Positions 11,185 to 24,345 are shown, counted from the stretch's first letter. The stretch is DNA of 64,000 bases from Medicago truncatula (GCF_003473485.1 NC_053043.1:6086001-6150000); one strand, 5' to 3'. Program-made: numbers and translations. Notes: generated by a model from the letters alone, not told the origin.

Positions 11185-13333
11185 TGTAACGCCCTAGTTA
11201 TTTATTTAATTATTTTATTATGTGGAGTATATATATATATATATATATTATTATATATGATGTTGGTGATTTATGTGGAGTATATGCATGTATTTATATA
11301 TATGTGATTTTTGGATGTTTTATGTGATGTATTATTTTAATATATGGTTTATTATATAATAATTAAAATAAGTATGAAATAGTAATTATTTTGAGGTTTG
11401 GGGAAATAATAGGAGTTAGTTGAAATTAAAGGAGTTAAGTCTAATAAAGGGGAGTTGGGAAGGCAGTTAAGATAGAAAGTTAGAGTCAGAAACACTTTTA
11501 CGTGAAACTGACAGTTTTGGGAGAAAGGAGGGAAGAGCAAGAGAGAACCAAGAATTGATCATTGCTGTGCATTTCTTCTTCAATTTCTAAGGTAAGGGTG
11601 AGGTTTACTTCAATAGTATAGAATTTAAAGTCTGATTTTGAGTTTAATAGGTTTTGGTAAAAATTGGGGATTTTGGGTTTTATGATGAATTTGTTGTTTT
11701 TGAAGTTGTAAGCATGAAATTGATGTTAGAAATAGGTTCTAGTTGCACACAGAAAGTTAATTTGCATCTGTAAACTGATTTGGGGAGTGATTGGAAGAAA
11801 AATGGGATTTTTGGGTAAAACCAGTTTTCTGCCCGTACAGAAGTTCATCGCTCGCCTCGCGAGTAGCTGTGCTCGCCATGGCGAGTGAGCAACTTCATAG
11901 CTCGCCTCGCGAGCAGTCCAACTCGCCATGGCGAGTAAGCCCAGACAAAACTTAATTTTGAAAAGTTGTTATAAGATGTTTTGGGGATGGTTTAAGGTAC
12001 CTAGATGATAATAAAGATGAATGGTGAAAGTTTTAGGTTAAAAAGATGAATAGGGAGCTTAGAATTGGAGTTTGGGTGAGAAAATGTCACTTTTTCCCGA
12101 GAGTACCTGATTTTCACTCGCCTCGAGTTCGCCTTGAACTCGCCATGGCGAGCTAGTGTTTTTGTGAACTCGCCATGGCGAGCAGATGTGCTCGCGAGGC
12201 GAGCTACTCAGTTCCTGAATGTTGAATTTCGTGTTTGAATGGTAGTACCTTAATGTTGTTGTGTTGAGCATAGTTTCATGTAATTATGCATTATTTTGAT
12301 TGATTGAATTGCTGGATTTGATGCTGATTGATGATGATGAATGCATTGTATGTTTAATTGTTAATCATACATGTTAGTTAAGTGGAGTCACATGGAGTTG
12401 CATTGCATGGTCAGTTGTATGTAGATATACACAGTAGGTCCATTGCATATGCATAAAAACAGCGGTGAGGGCTTCGGTCCTGGAGTACTAGTTACTCAAA
12501 CAGCGGTGAGGGCTTCGGTCCTGATGAATGCTTTAACCATTCAAAAGCGGTGAGGGCCTCGGTCCTGATTGGTACCACATGCATAATTGCATTTCATTAA
12601 GAAGTCTAAGATAGTGTCTTAGCAGTGGTCATGTCATTTGCATGAGTCGTGGTTGTCATTTCAGTTACTATCTGATTGATGAGGTTGAGGAAGTATGTAC
12701 ATTTATATATATATGTATTCTTTGTGAATATGGTGTGTTGTTGATGTGATTAGTAATATGTACATTGTATACATACTTGCTACGTGGATTATGATGTTGA
12801 TGTTGTTGTGGCTTGTGAATAAATATTGATGGTTGCAAGTTAATATATTTGAAGTTATAGGGTGTTAGATTCATTTGATGATTTTAATATCTATATTTGT
12901 TGTTGTGAATCTCACCCTTTCTGCTTGAAAATGTTGCCCTTCCTATGGGTAACTTGCAGGTGATCCTGAGTAGTTGGTGGTGGCTCAGTGTCGTGTCTAG
13001 GGCTCTGATACGTGGGATGGGATCTGTTATTCATTTATTTGTTGTTTTCCTCCTATGTATCAATTTTGGAACTTGATGATGTGGCCCTTTGATGGTTGAT
13101 GTTGTTGTTAGGCTTTATGCCAAGATATTATTTGAAGAATTTTAACCGTTGTTGTGGTTATTTAAAATGCAAATTTTCCGCTGCATAATTTTTGGAAGTT
13201 ATTAAACATGTTGAATTAAATAGTTTTATTTTCTATTTAAGAAATTTAGAAATGGTGATGTAGCATGCCCGTATGGTGTTTAACTCTGATGATTAATTGT
13301 TATTTTATTACTTTTGGGTAACGGGGTGTTACA
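11185..13333 (+). repeat. element B 3' LTR
   Basis: This 2149-bp LTR has (TA)10 where the 5' LTR has (TA)9 and one extra T in the run near 12090; both indels account exactly for the 3-bp length difference. It ends TGTTACA before the GCATA duplicate (13334-13338). Confidence 0.93.
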
Positions 13334-14871
13334 GCATAAGCCCTCAACGGTTGAATGACGAGCATTCCAGGGCATGAGCCCTCAACAGATTGAATGACAA
13401 GGCATTCCAGGGCATGAGCCCTCAACAGTTTCCTAATCATGAAAGGACTCCACTTGTGTATATCAGCATACAACTCAACTACGACAACGACAACATAGGC
13501 AACAACAACGACAACGACTGTGCATAATAACTTATGACTTACTCCCCAACTTGGTCAACATCAACAATCTATGACTCCGTTACTTAGAACGACAACTTGC
13601 AACCTTACAACCTGAACCAACATCTTGTATAATCCAATTGAATGCATGTATGCATACACCAACAATCAGCAGCAAATCATATTCAATCAACAGCAACATA
13701 TAATAACAAGCAGCGAGGCAACAATAATAATAATCATCATATACAACAAGTAGGACTCATATCAACATCTTTCATATTATATAACTATCCCCTCATTGTT
13801 CCTCAACCTAAGTCGACGTCATTAAACATTATAAACATCCTCTCTGAATCTCCGTATAATCAAGAATAACTTCTCCCCTACCTCATGGGTCTACTCATAT
13901 CATCACGTGCGACAAATGATCGCCAAATCCTAAACAAGGCTTCTGAAATGGGACAACTCGCGAGGCGAGAGGCTCTACTCGCCATGGCGAGTTAGGGTAA
14001 ACTACTCACCATTCCATTCTGACACCATTCCAAGTTCAATCTCATTCTAAAACTTTGCCTAATCATTAAGGTATATGTTCAGGCCCTCATAAACACCCAA
14101 GGTTAAACTCACAGCTCAAAAACACGAAATCTTGCAAGCTCTCTGCCCACACTCGCCACGGCGAGTAAACTTGCTCGCTATGGCGAGCTGCGAAATGCAA
14201 CTCGCGAGGCGAGCGATGATCTTCATCACTCGCTATGGCGAGGATCATCACTCGGGAGGCGAGCGATGAATAACAGTACGGCCAGGTTACAGTTTTTCTC
14301 AAAAATTCACCCAAACCCATTGTTCTAACCTTAAAACTGATTCTAAACATCAATATATGAAACATTTAAGGTCTGTTCATCATTTCTACATCAATTCACC
14401 CTAATTCCATCGTTTAATCATCAATTCTCATCATAACCCTAATTCCCAATTCTCCAAATTTATTCATAACTTTGGTTAAAACATAATCAGAATCATATAC
14501 ACTAAAATTAATGTAAGTTAGCCTCACCCTTACCTTAGATAATCGAAATCGCAGCCCTTCTTGGTTCTCTTCCCTTTTCTTGACTTTTCTCCCTTTTCTC
14601 TGTTGTACGTAAAAACTGCTTTCCTCACTTCTATTTTCTAATTCTTTTATAAATATAATCTTCCCAATATTCACTTTACTCCCCCTAAGTTTACTTAATT
14701 CTCGTAAAACCCCCAAACTCCAATTAAATCCTATTTCTCACTTATTCTATTAAATACTAAAAATAGCCATTTAATAAAATACACCACACCACAAATCAAC
14801 ATAAATGATTTAAAAATCATATAAAGGACTTTAAATAACTGAAAATAATTAAATAAAATTGGGGCGTTACA

Positions 14872-15047
14872 ACTCTCCCCAACTTTAGAATTTTCGTCCT
14901 CGAAAATATACCTCTAAAACATGACCCTGCACCACAAACAACAATCAGAACAATTAACAAAACAACATTAGAGTTGACACTCTATCCTAGGTGGCTCAAC
15001 ACGACTCTACTACTTGGTCGGACGGACCAACCTGCTCTGATACCAAT
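14872..15047 (-). other. element A internal segment 2
   Basis: This second copy of the 176-bp internal region has its primer site at 15034-15045 (minus). Its presence between LTR copies 2 and 3 is what makes the array a tandem duplication and not two separate insertions. Confidence 0.85.
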
Positions 15048-18000
15048 TGTAACACCCCGTTTCCCAAAAATCCATTAATTAATAACTCATGCATCAGAGT
15101 AATTCCCGAACGGGCATGTCACACTACATTTTCAAAATTTCTTAAATAGAATATAAAATCTATTTAATAAACATCCTTCAAGTCATTATTAAATTTGCAG
15201 CGGAAAATTTGCATCAAAACAACGATAGCAATAGTTTAAATCTCCATAATTAAATTTTTGGCATAAAGCCTTATCAACATAAATTCAACAACCATAGGGC
15301 TACGTCAGCAATATTCAAATTTGATACATAGGAATGAAAAACAATAAGAAAATCCCATCCCGTACGTATCAGAGCCCTAGACACTTTGAGCCACCACTTC
15401 TAATAAACTTAAATACCTGCAAGTTACCCATACGAAGGGCAACAATTCCAAGCAGAAGGGGTGAGATTCACAAACAATAATAATAGATATATAAATCATC
15501 AACTTAATTAAATAACGTAATAAGCAACATATAAGTCAACAATAATATTCATACTTCTTCGACTTTAATAACTCTTACTAAATCAACCAACAACGACAAC
15601 AACAACTCGACCACAACAACAATATCTCCCTCAACAACAACGACCACAACACAACCTACAACAACGACAATATCACCATCAACGACAACGACAACATCAT
15701 CCACTACATCAACGACAACGAACGACAGGGTACTATTTTCAACTCAATGAATGACTAAGCATTCCGAGGCATAAGCCCCCAACAATTTGAATGATGAACA
15801 TTCCAGGGCATGAGCCCTCCACAGATTGAATGATTAACATTCCAGGGCATGAGCCCTCAACAGATTGAATGACAAGGCATTCCAGGGCATATGTAACGCC
15901 CTAGTTATTTATTTAATTATTTTATTATGTGGAGTATATATATATATATATATATTATTATATATGATGTTGGTGATTTATGTGGAGTATATGCATGTAT
16001 TTATATATATGTGATTTTTGGATGTTTTATGTGATGTATTATTTTAATATATGGTTTATTATATAATAATTAAAATAAGTATGAAATAGTAATTATTTTG
16101 AGGTTTGGGGAAATAATAGGAGTTAGTTGAAATTAAAGGAGTTAAGTCTAATAAAGGGGAGTTGGGAAGGCAGTTAAGATAGAAAGTTAGAGTCAGAAAC
16201 ACTTTTACGTGAAACTGACAGTTTTGGGAGAAAGGAGGGAAGAGCAAGAGAGAACCAAGAATTGATCATTGCTGTGCATTTCTTCTTCAATTTCTAAGGT
16301 AAGGGTGAGGTTTACTTCAATAGTATAGAATTTAAAGTCTGATTTTGAGTTTAATAGGTTTTGGTAAAAATTGGGGATTTTGGGTTTTATGATGAATTTG
16401 TTGTTTTTGAAGTTGTAAGCATGAAATTGATGTTAGAAATAGGTTCTAGTTGCACACAGAAAGTTAATTTGCATCTGTAAACTGATTTGGGGAGTGATTG
16501 GAAGAAAAATGGGATTTTTGGGTAAAACCAGTTTTCTGCCCGTACAGAAGTTCATCGCTCGCCTCGCGAGTAGCTGTGCTCGCCATGGCGAGTGAGCAAC
16601 TTCATAGCTCGCCTCGCGAGCAGTCCAACTCGCCATGGCGAGTAAGCCCAGACAAAACTTAATTTTGAAAAGTTGTTATAAGATGTTTTGGGGATGGTTT
16701 AAGGTACCTAGATGATAATAAAGATGAATGGTGAAAGTTTTAGGTTAAAAAGATGAATAGGGAGCTTAGAATTGGAGTTTGGGTGAGAAAATGTCACTTT
16801 TTCCCGAGAGTACCTGATTTTCACTCGCCTCGAGTTCGCCTTGAACTCGCCATGGCGAGCTAGTGTTTTTGTGAACTCGCCATGGCGAGCAGATGTGCTC
16901 GCGAGGCGAGCTACTCAGTTCCTGAATGTTGAATTTCGTGTTTGAATGGTAGTACCTTAATGTTGTTGTGTTGAGCATAGTTTCATGTAATTATGCATTA
17001 TTTTGATTGATTGAATTGCTGGATTTGATGCTGATTGATGATGATGAATGCATTGTATGTTTAATTGTTAATCATACATGTTAGTTAAGTGGAGTCACAT
17101 GGAGTTGCATTGCATGGTCAGTTGTATGTAGATATACACAGTAGGTCCATTGCATATGCATAAAAACAGCGGTGAGGGCTTCGGTCCTGGAGTACTAGTT
17201 ACTCAAACAGCGGTGAGGGCTTCGGTCCTGATGAATGCTTTAACCATTCAAAAGCGGTGAGGGCCTCGGTCCTGATTGGTACCACATGCATAATTGCATT
17301 TCATTAAGAAGTCTAAGATAGTGTCTTAGCAGTGGTCATGTCATTTGCATGAGTCGTGGTTGTCATTTCAGTTACTATCTGATTGATGAGGTTGAGGAAG
17401 TATGTACATTTATATATATATGTATTCTTTGTGAATATGGTGTGTTGTTGATGTGATTAGTAATATGTACATTGTATACATACTTGCTACGTGGATTATG
17501 ATGTTGATGTTGTTGTGGCTTGTGAATAAATATTGATGGTTGCAAGTTAATATATTTGAAGTTATAGGGTGTTAGATTCATTTGATGATTTTAATATCTA
17601 TATTTGTTGTTGTGAATCTCACCCTTTCTGCTTGAAAATGTTGCCCTTCCTATGGGTAACTTGCAGGTGATCCTGAGTAGTTGGTGGTGGCTCAGTGTCG
17701 TGTCTAGGGCTCTGATACGTGGGATGGGATCTGTTATTCATTTATTTGTTGTTTTCCTCCTATGTATCAATTTTGGAACTTGATGATGTGGCCCTTTGAT
17801 GGTTGATGTTGTTGTTAGGCTTTATGCCAAGATATTATTTGAAGAATTTTAACCGTTGTTGTGGTTATTTAAAATGCAAATTTTCCGCTGCATAATTTTT
17901 GGAAGTTATTAAACATGTTGAATTAAATAGTTTTATTTTCTATTTAAGAAATTTAGAAATGGTGATGTAGCATGCCCGTATGGTGTTTAACTCTGATGAT

Positions 18001-19599
18001 TAATTGTTATTTTATTACTTTTGGGTAACGGGGTGTTACAGCATAAGCCCTCAACGGTTGAATGACGAGCATTCCAGGGCATGAGCCCTCAACAGATTGA
18101 ATGACAAGGCATTCCAGGGCATGAGCCCTCAACAGTTTCCTAATCATGAAAGGACTCCACTTGTGTATATCAGCATACAACTCAACTACGACAACGACAA
18201 CATAGGCAACAACAACGACAACGACTGTGCATAATAACTTATGACTTACTCCCCAACTTGGTCAACATCAACAATCTATGACTCCGTTACTTAGAACGAC
18301 AACTTGCAACCTTACAACCTGAACCAACATCTTGTATAATCCAATTGAATGCATGTATGCATACACCAACAATCAGCAGCAAATCATATTCAATCAACAG
18401 CAACATATAATAACAAGCAGCGAGGCAACAATAATAATAATCATCATATACAACAAGTAGGACTCATATCAACATCTTTCATATTATATAACTATCCCCT
18501 CATTGTTCCTCAACCTAAGTCGACGTCATTAAACATTATAAACATCCTCTCTGAATCTCCGTATAATCAAGAATAACTTCTCCCCTACCTCATGGGTCTA
18601 CTCATATCATCACGTGCGACAAATGATCGCCAAATCCTAAACAAGGCTTCTGAAATGGGACAACTCGCGAGGCGAGAGGCTCTACTCGCCATGGCGAGTT
18701 AGGGTAAACTACTCACCATTCCATTCTGACACCATTCCAAGTTCAATCTCATTCTAAAACTTTGCCTAATCATTAAGGTATATGTTCAGGCCCTCATAAA
18801 CACCCAAGGTTAAACTCACAGCTCAAAAACACGAAATCTTGCAAGCTCTCTGCCCACACTCGCCACGGCGAGTAAACTTGCTCGCTATGGCGAGCTGCGA
18901 AATGCAACTCGCGAGGCGACCACTCCTGCTCGCGAGGCGAGCGATGATCTTCATCACTCGCTATGGCGAGGATCATCACTCGGGAGGCGAGCGATGAATA
19001 ACAGTACGGCCAGGTTACAGTTTTTCTCAAAAATTCACCCAAACCCATTGTTCTAACCTTAAAACTGATTCTAAACATCAATATATGAAACATTTAAGGT
19101 CTGTTCATCATTTCTACATCAATTCACCCTAATTCCATCGTTTAATCATCAATTCTCATCATAACCCTAATTCCCAATTCTCCAAATTTATTCATAACTT
19201 TGGTTAAAACATAATCAGAATCATATACACTAAAATTAATGTAAGTTAGCCTCACCCTTACCTTAGATAATCGAAATCGCAGCCCTTCTTGGTTCTCTTC
19301 CCTTTTCTTGACTTTTCTCCCTTTTCTCTGTTGTACGTAAAAACTGCTTTCCTCACTTCTATTTTCTAATTCTTTTATAAATATAATCTTCCCAATATTC
19401 ACTTTACTCCCCCTAAGTTTACTTAATTCTCGTAAAACCCCCAAACTCCAATTAAATCCTATTTCTCACTTATTCTATTAAATACTAAAAATAGCCATTT
19501 AATAAAATACACCACACCACAAATCAACATAAATGATTTAAAAATCATATAAAGGACTTTAAATAACTGAAAATAATTAAATAAAATTGGGGCGTTACA
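15048..19599 (-). repeat. element A LTR copy 3, interrupted by a solo LTR of B
   Basis: The pieces 15048-15891 and 18046-19599 total 2398 bp, 21 bp longer than copy 2. The extra 21 bp lies among the palindromes near 18920, where a CTCGCGAGGCGA-type unit is duplicated. The right end abuts the outer ATTAG duplicate at 19600-19604. Confidence 0.9.
15892..18040 (+). mobile_element. solo LTR of element B
   Basis: One 2149-bp B LTR sits between GCATA duplicates (15887-15891, 18041-18045), at exactly the same site in LTR A as the full element at 4500. At all five or six differences between the two LTRs of the full element it carries the 3' LTR state. It is best explained as the remains of a duplicated full B that lost its inside by LTR-LTR recombination. 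Confidence 0.92.
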
Positions 19600-19968
19600 A
19601 TTAGAATGTGTCGTTGTTGAGAAAAGTGATTGAGATTTCTGGTATCTTGATGAATATGATATGATGATGAAGGAGGAAGAAGATGAAGAATTGAAAAAAA
19701 GATTTAGCCATGGATATGATGATCTAACGGTCCCCTTTATGATTAAAAGATCAAACGGCTAAAATTAATTAAATTAATAAGGTCTACGATGGATCATGTC
19801 TTATGTTGGTCAACCATAGACATTTGAAGTTAAAGTTAACGGTCATGGATTTATTTGGCAAACAGAGGAAAAAATACGGGACTAAAACACCATTTTTATT
19901 AATTGTGGAACCAAAATAAAAACATGAAATTGAATAAAGGATCAAACGATCTAATAAGCCAAAATATA

Positions 19969-21900
19969 TTACTGTGATTTATTAAAATCTTATAGACAAA
20001 CTTTAGTGATGCATTGATAGATTTTAAGTCCTTATTTTTCATCCAAACTTCATATAATTAGGAAAGGATGAGAGTGTTGTGTTGGAATTTGGGTATCTTT
20101 TATATATATGGAGAGGATCAAATTAGAGATCGTTTGTTCAGGCTAAAATTGAGCTATATATTCCATATGCATGATTCTTATTTTCCTCTTTTTGGATTAG
20201 TAATTCAAGGTTTGGAGTGTGAGATATAATTCTTGTATATATAGTAGCTATGTTTTTGGGTAATTTTTATCTTCTAGTTAACTTCTCAAAAGTTTTTGGT
20301 CTTTTAATTAACTTCTCATTTTTTTTTTTTTGGTTCTTATTTTGAACCAGAAATAAACTTTATAGTTGATATATATGCCTTGTTTTGCTTAATATGCTTG
20401 TGTCTCTTGTTCATTGTTCGTTATACCTACTATATATCTAATACAAAAGTGATTAGTACGTGGCATATTAAGAGGAAGTACATGTGACCAACTAGGTTGA
20501 AAAATGGAGAAATGTTAAACCCACTCATACAATGTGGTTTAGCATTACACAGAATATTGTCTCTTTTGTTATCCCAAGTTACCAGATCACATAAGAAATT
20601 ATATCATTGCCTTTGACCATAGCTATAAATACTTGTATCAGTATCCATGCATGTGGTTTTAAGCGCGATCAACGCCCCTACAAGCGGCCTCTGTCTTTAG
20701 TGGAGGCATTTAGCAAAGGCTAGCTGATCCTTTTTGGTCTCTTTGCATATAGATTTCTAAAATTCAAATCTATGTTTTTTTTTCCTTCTATGAACTTTTT
20801 CAATCTTCAAATTTAAATATATAATCTTTCACCTATATTTTCATATAAATCTTAGATTTAAAGTTTGAAAATTCATTTGTAAATGGATCAAAATGACCAA
20901 AATGGTGTGAAAAGAAGATAAAGGAAAAATGCTTAATTATAATTTTGATCCCTCTATTTTTCACTCACAAATATCTGGTAACCAATTTTAAAATCGCGTA
21001 AATTTTCATCCCTCCATAAGATTTATGTATTTAAAATTGGCGATTTGACATATTTTAAACAACATGACATACAATATAAAGTAATCAACACTTATGAAAT
21101 TACAATAAAATCAATTAAAAACTATTGTTTCGGCACTTTGTTACTACAAAAATCAAATGGAAAGACCAAAATTAGGTGATTTTAAAATGAGGAACCAATT
21201 TTTGAATCAATAAAAACATGAGACCAAAATTGCAATTAATCAAGAAAAGATTGTTACCTAAAATTAAGTTAACATACTACAATTTTGCCTTTAAATTAGG
21301 CATGATCATACAACACTAATGTATTAGAATGTGTCACCTCTTGGAAAGTCCCTCCCCTACCCCTTTATATACTTAACCCAAAAAAAATCTAGGCAAAATA
21401 ACATTCGTAGTCCCTTAACTTAATTTCACATAGCGATTTAGTTATTTTTTTTAGTTTACCCTTTTAATACATTTTTTTGTTAATTAGTTTTCAATTTTAA
21501 AATTTTTTATTTTATTTTTCACCTCGCTTATGTTTGCACATGAATTTTAGATTTAAAACTTGATAATCCGTGTGCAAATTGAACATAAGGGCAAAAATAA
21601 AGTAAAAAAATAAATATAAATGATCAAATCTTTATTTGAAACTAAAGTTAAGTGACATGACATGTAATTTTGCCAAAAATCTATTGTATAATTAGGCAGA
21701 GAACAAGGTTACACGTTTGAACTTTGTGACTTTTATGATTTTATTCCGCATATTTTATTTATTTATTTTTAAATAATCTAACAAATTATTATCTCTAATA
21801 AAAAACTTATTTTAATTAAAACACATAAGTCATCGATTAATTTAAAACTCCAATAATCAACTGGCCAATTATTATTTTATTTTTTATGGAACTGACTTGC
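19969..21900. other. intergenic, no gene seen
   Basis: AT-rich sequence lies between the TIR element and the MULE. It contains homopolymer runs and no open frame with recognisable content. A GC-richer patch at 20660-20740 is not a tRNA or other RNA that I recognise. Confidence 0.6.
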
Positions 21901-22246
21901 CAATTGTTAGACTGGTGCTAGTTACACCCCAAAAAAAACAAGTTACACCCAAATTTATTTAAAATTTTATAATAATACTAAAATTGCCCTCTTCATGTAA
22001 ATTTTTAAAAACCCCATCTTTTATGATCATTCTGAACCCTTACACCCTTTCATCCACAAATCACTATAGATGTGCAACTAATATCTGAATCAACATTTTT
22101 GTTATTGATCTGTACTATATTCATAAAGGTTAGTGAATTTCATGAATTTCATTTTCGATGAGTTTCTATTTGTTTATTGTTTGTTTTGGTATGAAATATG
22201 TTCAATTTAGGTTAGTGTAAATTAAGTTTACTTATGTTCAATTTAG

Positions 22247-23828
22247 GGTACCGTTCGGCCCGACTTTTTTTCAGCTTTTCTACGTTTTTAAGGAGAAGTT
22301 AGGCCAAATACAATATCAATAAAGTACCTTCGAAAAAGAGTACTTTTTTTAGAATGCATAAAATTGAATGGAATGAGCTTTAACCAAAAGTTGTTGAATG
22401 CTACTTCAAAAAGCTATTTCTCCCCAAGTTATTTCACAAGCACCTCTCTTCAACTCCCGCCGACAACCTTTTGTTTTATTTTTTCAATACGTTTTTTTCA
22501 TCCATTTTATTTTTTTTATATTTTTTTTAACCGGTCCATTTAATTTTTTAATGAGGTTCCATTTAAGTTTATTATCTATTTTTTTAAGGAATTTTATTAT
22601 CTTTTTATCACTTATATATTAATTTCAATATCTTTTGATCATCACAACCACGCAAATATTTGTATTCACGCTGTCAATGAATGACACCGAATATTTTTAT
22701 TCCCTTTCTTCAACCACGGAAATACACACACACATTAGTGTTTAGAGTAATACTTTATGTTCCTCTTTCTGTTTTTTTTTTTTTTGTTATGCTAATGCGT
22801 ATAATTTTTGTTAGTGTTGTGTAATGCATATAATTATTTTTATAAAATTTTGATTTTAATTAAAAGTACAAGTGTAGTTGCCTAAAAAAATTATACTTAT
22901 ATATAATTTACACATTTGTATTGTAACAAACTATGCATATCTTTTTCTTATTAAAAAAACTAAACATATCTTTTTCAATGACACCAGCAATGTAACAAAT
23001 ATAATATTATATATATAAATTCTTATCTTTTTTACCAACACTAAAAATATGGTATTCTTATAACAAAATTTGTTATAGAGTATAATTGGAAAAGAAAAAA
23101 CCAATTATTCTCATTATATATACACACATATACATATTATAGATATGATTGAGCGTGACGAAGAAAGCAATATAAATGAATAAATCAGTTCATATAATCC
23201 AGGAAGAGTGCAAGATGGAGGCTACATGAATAAAGTTAGAAATCAAATAGGAGTTGCGTTGATGGAGAGTAGAAATATTTGAGTTTGTGATGATTTATGT
23301 CTTTAAAAAAAAAATGATTATTGTTTTTAATTTTTCAAACTACTTTGATATTATTTATGTTATTATTTGAGTCTCCTTAAATTATTTATCCTATTCAAAT
23401 ATTTAACAAGTCGTTTATATGATGATACAAATTTGTATTCATGTTACACAAAATAAACGTCATTGAGTAAATATAGTATTGGTAAAAATATATCTTTTAT
23501 ATTTTAAACATTTTTTCCCTTCAAAAAATATTTTAGACATTTTTTTATTTATTATGTTAATTCATAATGAATTCAAAGTTTTTTTATTTATAGACAATGC
23601 ATAAATATATGCAAGGTCCCGGGTTCGAACCCCAGACACCACCAAAAAATAATAAATTCAAAGTTTTGTACAATATTTTGCCAAACAGCTTTTAACTCAA
23701 AAATAACTTTAGAACTAAAAAAAAAATAAAGAAACCAAACAGCTTTAACCTTTTTCTTAAAGAGCTTTATTTTAACTTTGTTTTAAAGTAGCTTTTAGAC
23801 TGAAAAAAAAGCCTGGCCAAACGATACC
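22247..23828. mobile_element. nested TIR element, Harbinger-like by its ends
   Basis: Ends GGTACCGTTCGGCC and (reverse complement of the right end) GGTATCGTTTGGCC lie within the minisatellite, flanked by TAG on both sides. TIRs extend about 35 bp with mismatches. A three-base duplication suggests PIF/Harbinger, although TAG is not its preferred TTA/TAA. A GGTTCGAACCCC tRNA B-box-like patch at 23618-23634 may be a small secondary insertion. No transposase is seen. Confidence 0.6.
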
Positions 23829-24345
23829 TAGGTTAATGTAAATTAAGTTTACTTACGTTCAATCTAGGTTAATGTAAATTAAGTTTACTTATGTTCAATT
23901 TAGGTTAATGTAAATTTAGTTTACTTATGTTCAATCTAGGTTAATGTAATTTTAGTTTACATGTATATAAGAGGTTAGTGTAAATTCAGTTTACTTACGT
24001 TCAATCTAGGTTAATGTAAATTAAGTTTACTTACGTTCAATCTAGGTTAATGTAAATTAAGTTTAAATTTAGTTTACTTATGTTCAATCTAGGTTAATGT
24101 AATTTTAGTTTACATGTATATAAGAGGTTAGTGTAAATTCAGTTTACTTACGTTCAATCTAAATTAATGTAAATTAAGTTTACTTATGTTCAATCTAGGT
24201 TAATGTAAATTCAGTTTACTTATGTTCAATCTAGTTAATGTAAATTTAGTTTACTTATGTTCAATCTAGGTTAATGTATTAAGTTTACTTATGTTCAATT
24301 TAGGTTAATGTAAATTAAATTTACTTATGTTCAATTTAGGGGTAT
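23829..24345. repeat. 36-bp minisatellite, about 14 units
   Basis: Units follow GGTTAATGTAAATTAAGTTT plus ACTTATGTTCAATCTA with substitutions. One or two further units lie left of the nested element (22190-22246). Two variant monomers containing ACATGTATATAAG recur about 160 bp apart, which indicates a higher-order duplication of several monomers. Confidence 0.85.

Larger units (their letters stand above)
4500..13333 (+). mobile_element. element B: complete Ty3/gypsy chromovirus, Tekay/Del-like
   Basis: This 8834-bp element has LTRs of 2146 bp (4500-6645) and 2149 bp (11185-13333), an iMet primer site, one open gag-pol frame, a polypurine tract and a 5-bp GCATA target duplication. The LTRs differ at only three substitutions seen by eye (4732, 5905, 6230), one TA repeat unit and one T. 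It is therefore a young insertion and may still be active. It lies in the opposite orientation to its host element A. Confidence 0.95.
3656..14871 (-). repeat. element A LTR copy 2, interrupted by element B
   Basis: The LTR pieces 3656-4499 and 13339-14871 add to 2377 bp. Element B sits between GCATA target duplicates at 4495-4499 and 13334-13338. Apart from B and the 21-bp insertion in copy 3, copies 2 and 3 look identical at the sites that distinguish copy 1. Confidence 0.9.
1104..19599 (-). mobile_element. LTR element A: tandem LTR-internal-LTR-internal-LTR array
   Basis: Three LTR copies (1104-3479, 3656-14871, 15048-19599) are separated by two identical-size 176-bp internal segments (3480-3655, 14872-15047). 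A single 5-bp target duplication, ATTAG, bounds the whole array (1099-1103 and 19600-19604). One insertion was therefore later expanded by unequal recombination. Read on the minus strand, each LTR starts TGTAACGCCCC and ends GGGGTGTTACA. The element encodes no protein. LTR copies 2 and 3 carry element B at the same site. Copy 3 also has a 21-bp insertion near 18920. A related, larger gypsy family (see B) probably supplied the enzymes. Confidence 0.9.
143..19960. mobile_element. non-autonomous TIR DNA transposon, split by LTR element A
   Basis: Terminal inverted repeats of 114 bp lie at 143-256 and 19847-19960, start GGCTTATTAG and match closely by eye. The 8-bp direct repeat AAAATATA flanks them at 135-142 and 19961-19968. 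Without the inserted retrotransposon (1104-19599 plus one target duplicate) the element is about 1.3 kb. It has no recognisable transposase; the inside (257-1103, 19605-19846) is low-complexity and contains short open frames I do not believe. Long TIRs suggest a Mutator-like origin, but an 8-bp duplication also fits hAT, so the superfamily is open. Confidence 0.7.

Noticed and set aside
1795..19444. Many short open frames (60-100 codons) repeated in the LTR copies
   Set aside because: They recur at the same place in each LTR, overlap palindromes and low-complexity repeats, and match no protein family.
23608..23640. tRNA-like GGTTCGAACCCC
   Set aside because: Only a B-box-like patch is present. 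There is no acceptor stem, anticodon arm or A box, so it is not a tRNA gene.
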